A stretch of DNA of 64,000 nt from Blepharisma stoltei (Eukaryota > Ciliophora > Heterotrichea > Heterotrichida > Blepharismidae). The stretch lies in the NCBI GenBank assembly GCA_914767885.1, contig CAJZBQ010000064.1:462608-526607 (forward strand), written 5' to 3'. Shown here in pieces: positions 57,476 through 64,000 of the stretch (the stretch's first letter is position 1; each line of letters opens with the position of its first letter). The position numbers and the translations under genes are program-made. The notes beneath the pieces were generated by a model that saw only the letters and a list, made by a program, of their open reading frames with translations, had not been told where the DNA came from and made no database searches.

Positions 57476-58271
57476 ATGATGACAAGTGAGAAAGCTTCAA
57501 GATTAGAAAAATTGGGTTTTAATTTGGAAATATCAAGAAGGGTGCTGATTTTGTGTGGAGGAGATGCTGATTTGGCTTTCTGTCTGCTGCTGGACGGAGG
57601 ATGGTCAGATTCAGAAGATGCTAATAAGGATGCTGATGAAGAAGCTGGATTATGGAGAAGAAAACTGTAATAAGAGCAGAGATTATGAGTTTGAAGATGC
57701 AGAAGATGAAATAGAAAGCTTAGTTAATACACGAAGCGATTTAGATGATAAGCTTGTCGAAAAAGATGAAGGTCAAGATGAAGACATGAGTGCCCGCGAA
57801 AAAGTGATAATTGAAAAATATGGAGATTTGAATTTTGGCGGGAAAAGTGAAAATTATGATGAACTCTTGAGAATTGAAACCGAAGTGAGAGCAACGACAA
57901 GATTAATTATCAGGCATTAGACAAATAGCATGGAATATGAGTAGTGCAGATGGCATAATCAGGACGTAAAGCATCTTATTGAAGATTGCCCCAAATTCAA
58001 CAATCAAAGAACTGATTTATTGATCAAACTGAAAAACTTGATAATTGATGAGATTGATACAAAATTAATAGATGTTGTGCTAGATTCATGGAGATACGAT
58101 AAAATGAAGTCAACTATTAGAATGAAGGAAGAACATGTAAGAGAAGTGGATGCAGCTGTCAAAAGTTTTAAAAAAGAAATTGTAAAAATTAAAAGAATAA
58201 GGCGTTTAATGCGCGAAAAAGGATTATATTATTATTATGCTTCAAATATTAGAGGAAGTAATCAAGCTTGA
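57476..58271 (+). pseudogene. UBA-like domain plus zinc-knuckle-like tail, broken
   Basis: The first frame (57476-57660) has a UBA-like fold: LEKLGFNLEISRRVLILCGG then ADLAFCLLL. The sequence then continues in another frame (EENCNKSRDYEFEDAEDEIE, VIIEKYGDLNFGGKSENYDE) until TAG at 57918, with a second TAG at 57942. The same frame then gives CRWHNQDVKHLIEDCPKFNN and a basic helical end. The C-x-x-H...HLIEDCP pattern resembles the end of non-LTR retrotransposon polyproteins. One frameshift and two stops without fitting introns suggest a pseudogene. Whether the UBA and tail parts ever were one gene is unclear. Confidence 0.45.
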
Positions 58272-58639
58272 ATTAATAAAATTTTAAAATGATTGTCCAA
58301 AAAATCATAGCAATTTGGGGTAAATCAAGAAGATTATAAAGAAATTTAAAAAAGCAAGTTAAAAATAATGCTATAGTGGAAAAGAAAAATTTGTTTGAAA
58401 ATTAACTGAAAAGTGATATTCAATGATCCTGATGTAAACAAATTTTATCTAGTTACAACAGAACGACGAATTTAATGATAGCCAATGCGATTTTTACTAA
58501 TAATAAGAGTCAGCTCAAATAAGTATGATTTTTCGATTGAGAAGCATACCATTTAAATAAAAAATGAAATCAAAAAAAAGTCCTTTAGGGTTATTGATAT
58601 GCTTGCTTAATTCTCTCATCATTCTGTTTCTCTAAATAA

Positions 58640-58960
58640 TTAAATCCTCATGAATTGTTCTGCTTCTTGGCGAAAATTAATTTCCTGCATATCAGGTCAA
58701 TTTTGGCTTATTATGCTTATTTTTATTATAGCAAAATTGATGTAGTTAAAAGTGTTAAATTCTATATATAGAGGATTAAAAGACCTATCAGAAGGTTCTA
58801 CAAAAGGGTAAATATCAGTTTGGCTGATTTGATATATAGAAAAACGATAGACTGCAAATATAGCCTTGCTCTCTTTTCGATTTAAATAATTTTTAGTCAC
58901 TTTTCTTCAAGCCTTGCTAGTTTCATTGGAGAATAAGTAGCTTCAGTATCGTGCCTACCA
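58640..58960 (-). pseudogene. Open relic, unknown
   Basis: With TGA as Trp a minus frame of about 100 codons is open to TAA 58640-58642 (SIYQISQTDIYPFVEPSD, SQNWPDMQEINFRQEAEQFM). No start codon and no family match. The protein-like composition suggests a coding relic. Confidence 0.3.
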
Positions 58961-60700
58961 AGATGCTGATTAATAGGTAGCTCTAGAATGAAAGGGCTTT
59001 AACTATGGGGAACTGAACGTAGGCTTCAGGTGCTTTTTGCAAGGCATAATTAACTTAAGAGCCTGAATCTGAGCTGATCATGGCGCAATCGCTTGATTCA
59101 CCAAATGCTATTAAAAATACAGCTGATGGCTCGCAATATTAGTGACTGAACACAGAGACTTGAAGGGTTAGAAAATCTGCTTGCCTCTGATTTTAGCAGT
59201 ATGACTCACAGTTATTGACGGAAAAAATCCTTCTTAGAAACCTAGTTTTAACTTGCTAATCGCTATCGTGACTGCGATTTTCCAAGGAGTTAAATTTATC
59301 AGCATTTATAATGTAATCTTTCAGCGCCATCCTATTTAATTATTGGTATAACTATATGGCAAATAGCTACCCGCATGATCTTCAGTGATCATATTTTTTT
59401 GACTTGCTATAAATGCAGGATTATTCTCTTCAAGCCATGCACAACACCTCATATATAAATTTATTTAGCCTGCACTGAGTCCTGCAGTTCTTACAGCAAA
59501 ACCATCAGTACTTCTTGTGAGCTGCTGAAGTCGCCCAACAATGAAGAAATAAGCTATAAAGCAAGTATGAAAATTAATTCTGCAATGCCAAATCTGGCTG
59601 TTCAGACGACACTTTTATGAGCAACTTGATGTGGCGATCTTACTCAAATAAGCTTCCAGTGGTTTCTAACTTAGAATTCAATCAAGTCTAACTATAAGGC
59701 AGCTAATCCTCTTATTAAATTTATTTTAACACTCCTATTAAAATATCTTGCTAAGAAATTGCTTATGAATCTTTTTTAGTTATAATTGCCAAGAAAATTT
59801 TTATAAAATTTCAAAATCGCTTCTTATATCCCCCTATTATAAGCACTTGAAAATTTAGCTTTATATTATTAATTTAAATTTAATCGAATGCCTGGTTTTT
59901 AGCAAAATAAGAGATTGAATAGAAACAAGTAATTATTTAAGGCTGACCTAGCATTTATTAATGAATTTTATGCTTTTTCTATTTTGCGATAACAATTGTT
60001 TATGAGAAATAGAATTTAATTCTTCATTCATTTTCGAGTTATCCTTAAAACTTTAAGTTTTATCACGAAATCCTTTGTAAAGGTAATTAAAGGAATTTTA
60101 TAATCGCTATTTCAGTTATATTAATTTCATTACTGGCTTCATTTTGGATTATGTATTGATTTGCTCCAGCAAAAATGTTTTTTATTACATAACCATTACT
60201 TGTCTATTATAAGCTTGGCTCTTTGCATGCTGGAGAATGACAGTCATATCTTCTATAAGCAACTTCTCAATCTAGGTCCTGAAACTATGGAGATAATCGA
60301 ATCTTTGTGTTTTGACTTGTTCCCATCTGGGATGATCTGAATTTTATTTTCAAAAAATTAGGATGGGGATATCTTATGAAAACATTGAGAATCTAAAGGA
60401 ACTATAGCACAAGAAATAATTAAAGGCAGAATGACTTAAAGCTTTTCAATAACGAAGGGTTTGACTTAGAGCTATTGCTTTTTAGTGACCACTCAAAGTT
60501 TCTTGACTTCTTATTTTGAGTCTTTATAGCCGTATTGCCTTAAAACCAAAATTGTCAAAATATTTCACTTACTTAAAACAAAATCTAAGTTTAAAAGCTA
60601 CTAAAATTCAGGATAAATAGGGTTATGTTATTAGATTTTATTATTTCTCTTATATTAGAATGGCCAATATAAACTAAATGGCTAGGCAAACTCAGCTGAG
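58961..60700. repeat. Subtelomeric region with inverted partial copy of units III/IV
   Basis: 59450-60060 is the reverse complement of 42770-41807, without the MITE (site at about 59751). The rest (58961-59450 and 60060-60700) is decayed sequence without a gene; the last 40 bases before the telomere show no degenerate telomeric units. Confidence 0.7.
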
Positions 60701-63700
60701 TGTTAGGGTGTTAGGGTGTTAGGGTGTTAGGGTGTTAGGGTGTTAGGGTGTTAGGGTGTTAGGGTGTTAGGGTGTTAGGGTGTTAGGGTGTTAGGGTGTT
60801 AGGGTGTTAGGGTGTTAGGGTGTTAGGGTGTTAGGGTGTTAGGGTGTTAGGGTGTTAGGGTGTTAGGGTGTTAGGGTGTTAGGGTGTTAGGGTGTTAGGG
60901 TGTTAGGGTGTTAGGGTGTTAGGGTGTTAGGGTGTTAGGGTGTTAGGGTGTTAGGGTGTTAGGGTGTTAGGGTGTTAGGGTGTTAGGGTGTTAGGGTGTT
61001 AGGGTGTTAGGGTGTTAGGGTGTTAGGGTGTTAGGGTGTTAGGGTGTTAGGGTGTTAGGGTGTTAGGGTGTTAGGGTGTTAGGGTGTTAGGGTGTTAGGG
61101 TGTTAGGGTGTTAGGGTGTTAGGGTGTTAGGGTGTTAGGGTGTTAGGGTGTTAGGGTGTTAGGGTGTTAGGGTGTTAGGGTGTTAGGGTGTTAGGGTGTT
61201 AGGGTGTTAGGGTGTTAGGGTGTTAGGGTGTTAGGGTGTTAGGGTGTTAGGGTGTTAGGGTGTTAGGGTGTTAGGGTGTTAGGGTGTTAGGGTGTTAGGG
61301 TGTTAGGGTGTTAGGGTGTTAGGGTGTTAGGGTGTTAGGGTGTTAGGGTGTTAGGGTGTTAGGGTGTTAGGGTGTTAGGGTGTTAGGGTGTTAGGGTGTT
61401 AGGGTGTTAGGGTGTTAGGGTGTTAGGGTGTTAGGGTGTTAGGGTGTTAGGGTGTTAGGGTGTTAGGGTGTTAGGTGTTAGGGTGTTAGGGTGTTAGGGT
61501 GTTAGGGTGTTAGGGTGTTAGGGTGTTAGGGTGTTAGGGTGTTAGGGTGTTAGGGTGTTAGGGTGTTAGGGTGTTAGGGTGTTAGGGTGTTAGGGTGTTA
61601 GGGTGTTAGGGTGTTAGGGTGTTAGGGTGTTAGGGTGTTAGGGTGTTAGGGTGTTAGGGTGTTAGGGTGTTAGGGTGTTAGGGTGTTAGGGTGTTAGGGT
61701 GTTAGGGTGTTAGGGTGTTAGGGTGTTAGGGTGTTAGGGTGTTAGGGTGTTAGGGTTGTGTTAGGGTGTTAGGGTGTTAGGGTGTTAGGGTGTTAGGGTG
61801 TTAGGGTGTTAGGGTGTTAGGGTGTTAGGGTGTTAGGGTGTTAGGGTGTTAGGGTGTTAGGGTGTTAGGGTGTTAGGGTGTTAGGGTGTTGGGTTAGGGT
61901 GTTAGGGTGTTAGGGTGTTAGGGTGTTAGGGTGTTAGGGTGTTAGGGTGTTAGGGTGTTAGGGTGTTAGGGTGTTAGGGTGTTAGGGTGTTAGGGTGTTA
62001 GGGTGTTAGGGTGTTAGGGTGTTAGGGTGTTAGGGTGTTAGGGTGTTAGGGTGTTAGGGTGTTAGGGTGTTAGGGTGTTAGGGTGTTAGGGTGTTAGGGT
62101 GTTAGGGTGTTAGGGTGTTGGGTGTTAGGGTGTTAGGGTGTTAGGGTGTTAGGGTGTTAGGGTGTTAGGGTGTTAGGGTGTTAGGGTGTGGTTAGGGTGT
62201 TAGGGTGTTAGGGTGTTGGGTGTTGGGTGGGTAGGGTGTTAGGGTGTTTGGGTGTTGGGTGTAGGGTGTTTGGGTGTTAGGGTGTTAGGGTGTTAGGGTG
62301 TTTGGGTGTTAGGGTGTTGGGTGTTAGGGTGTTAGGGTGTTAGGGTGGGTTAGGGTGTTGGGTGTTTGGGTGTTAGGGTGTTAGGGTGTTAGGGTGTTAG
62401 GGTGTTGGGTGGGTGTTTGGGTGTTAGGGTGGTTGGGTGTGGGTGGGTGTGGGTGTTAGGGTGTTGGGTGTTGGGTGTTGGGTGTGGGTGTTGGGTGGTG
62501 GGTGTGGGTGTTGGGTGTTAGGGGTGTTAGGGTGTTAGGGTGTTAGGGTGTTAGGGTGTTAGGGTGTGGGTGTGGGTGTTAGGGTGTTGGGTGGTTGGGT
62601 GTTGGGTGTTAGGGTGGTAGGGTGTTAGGGTGTGTGGGTGTTAGGGTGTTAGGGTGTTAGGGTGTTGGGGTGTTGGGTGTGGGTGTGGGTGGTGGGTGGG
62701 TGGGTGTGGGGTGGGTGGGTGTTGGGTGTGGGTGTGGGTGTGGGTGGGTGGGTGTTGGGTGTTAGGGTGTTGGGTGTTGGGTGTTAGGGTGTTGGGTGTT
62801 GGGTGGGTGGGTGTAGGGTGTTGGGTGTTGGGTGGTTGGGTGTGGGTGTAGGGTGTTGGGTGTGGGTGTAGGGTGTTGGGTGTGGGTGTTGGGTGTTGGG
62901 GTGGGTGTTGGGTGTTAGGGTGTTAGGGTGTTAGGGTGTTAGGGTGTTAGGGTGTTAGGGTGTTGGGTGTTGGGTGTTGGGTGTTGGGTGTTAGGGTGTT
63001 AGGGTGGTGTGGGTGTTAGGGTGTTAGGGGTGGGTGTGGGTGTTAGGGTGTTGGGTGTTGGGTGTAGGGTGTTGGGTGTGGGTGGGTGTGGTGGGTTGGG
63101 TGTTGGGTGTTAGGGTGTTGGGTGTGGGTGTGGGTGTTGGGTGTTAGGGTGTTGGGGTGGTGTGGGTGTTGGGTGTGGGTGGTGGGTGTTGGGTGGGTAG
63201 GGTGTTAGGGTGTTAGGGTGGTGGTGTGGGTGTGGGTGTGGGTGTTGGGGTGTGGGTGGTGGGTGTTGGGTGTTGGGTGTTAGGGTGTTAGGGTGTTGGG
63301 TGTTAGGGTGTTAGGGTGTTAGGGTGTTAGGGTGTTGGGTGTTGGGTGTTGGGTGTTGGGTGTTAGGGTGGGTTGGGTGTTAGGGTGTTGGGTGTTAGGG
63401 TGTTAGGGGTGGTGTTGGGTGTTGGGTGTTAGGGGTGGGTGTAGGGTGTTGGGTGTTAGGGTGTTAGGGTGTTAGGGTGTGGGTGGGGTGTTGGGTGGTG
63501 TGGGTGTTAGGGTGTTAGGGTGTTAGGGTGTTAGGGTGTTTGGGTGTTAGGGGTGTTAGGGTGTGGTTAGGGTGTTAGGGTGTTAGGGTGTTAGGGTGTT
63601 AGGGTGTTTGGGTGTTAGGGTGTGGGTGTAGGGTGTTAGGGTGGTGTTAGGGTGTTAGGGTGTTAGGGTGTTAGGGTGTTAGGGTGTTAGGGTGTTAGGG

Positions 63701-64000
63701 TGTTAGGGTGTTAGGGTGTTAGGGTGTTAGGGTGTTAGGGTGTTAGGGTGTTAGGGTGTTAGGGTGTTAGGGTGTTAGGGTGTTAGGGTGTTAGGGTGTT
63801 AGGGTGTTAGGGTGTTAGGGTGTTAGGGTGTTAGGGTGTTAGGGTGTTAGGGTGTTAGGGTGTTAGGGTGTTAGGGTGTTAGGGTGTTAGGGTGTTAGGG
63901 TGTTAGGGTGTTAGGGTGTTAGGGTGTTAGGGTGTTAGGGTGTTAGGGTGTTAGGGTGTTAGGGTGTTAGGGTGTTAGGGTGTTAGGTGTAGAGTAGGGT
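60701..64000 (+). repeat. Telomere, TGTTAGGG repeats, G-strand running off the right end
   Basis: About 3.3 kb. The array starts abruptly at 60701. 60701-61470 is essentially perfect; isolated deviations follow (61472, 61755, 61890, 62118); 62190-63650 is a zone of variant units (TGTTGGG, TGTGGG, TGTTTGGG, GTAGGG); 63650-63985 is perfect again; the last 15 bases are irregular. The repeat is the one known for heterotrich ciliates (from memory) and marks a chromosome end. Reading frames in it are meaningless. Confidence 0.97.

Noticed and set aside
2600-60700. tRNA genes or CRISPR arrays
   Set aside because: No GGTTCRANNCC box with a matching acceptor stem was found, and no regularly spaced short direct repeats with unique spacers; the only regular array is the 165-bp tandem repeat.
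62654-62851. 65-codon frame rich in Gly/Trp/Val
   Set aside because: Entirely made of variant telomere repeats.

Overview
The window looks like the end of a germline (micronuclear) chromosome of a heterotrich ciliate, most likely Blepharisma. Four signs support this. (1) In-frame TGA must be read as tryptophan: two of the nine MYB-repeat tryptophans at 1-789, W7 of a WD40 motif at 17514, and several others are TGA, while TAA and TAG end the genes. (2) Introns are 15 or 16 nt, GT...AG (for example 14346-14360 and 17115-17129). (3) The right end is 3.3 kb of TGTTAGGG repeats. (4) At least eight genes are broken by TA- or TNA-flanked, mostly AT-rich inserts whose precise removal restores the reading frame. 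These behave as internal eliminated sequences (IESs), so this is unprocessed germline DNA. The identification of the organism and nucleus is inference; the frame restorations can be seen directly.

Layout. 1-19.4 kb is compact and gene-rich: a three-repeat MYB, an unknown basic protein, DRC2 (CCDC65) of the ciliary nexin link, an EEF1AKMT1-like lysine methyltransferase, a DHHC-like C-terminal ORF, an S10 serine carboxypeptidase, a coiled-coil protein, a PTPS/QueD-like protein, an unknown probably mitochondrial protein, a SANT/MYB protein, a WD40 protein and two small basic proteins. A 3.8 kb gene-free stretch (6.9-10.7 kb) holds MITEs and hairpins.

19.4-50.5 kb is gene-poor and repetitive. 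It consists of segmental duplications, decayed copies of the neighbouring WD40 and small basic genes, remains of a beta-helix-type protein and of a membrane protein, and four copies of a secreted LamG-like/Cys-rich protein gene. Two of those copies (34.6-36.0 and 43.3-44.7 kb) still read open; one is split and inverted, one is frameshifted. Several insertions can be dated against paralogous empty sites in the duplicates. 50.6-56.3 kb returns to ordinary genes: a large helical protein, a glutaredoxin and an ATP-grasp protein of the IQCH/PGM1 type, two of them with IESs. 56.3-60.7 kb is decayed subtelomere, then telomere.

Most notable: a MITE family whose seven clear insertions are flanked by a 3-bp T-N-A duplication (TTA, TAA, TGA, TCA), so two coding-region IESs have no TA at their edge; a set of GC-richer palindromic inserts, including a 450-bp nested palindrome and a 456-bp GC-rich IES with 10-bp direct repeats; and a 1.87-kb element with long terminal inverted repeats and seven internal 165-bp tandem repeats. 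The genes do not form one pathway. What unites the region is germline DNA invaded by excisable elements.
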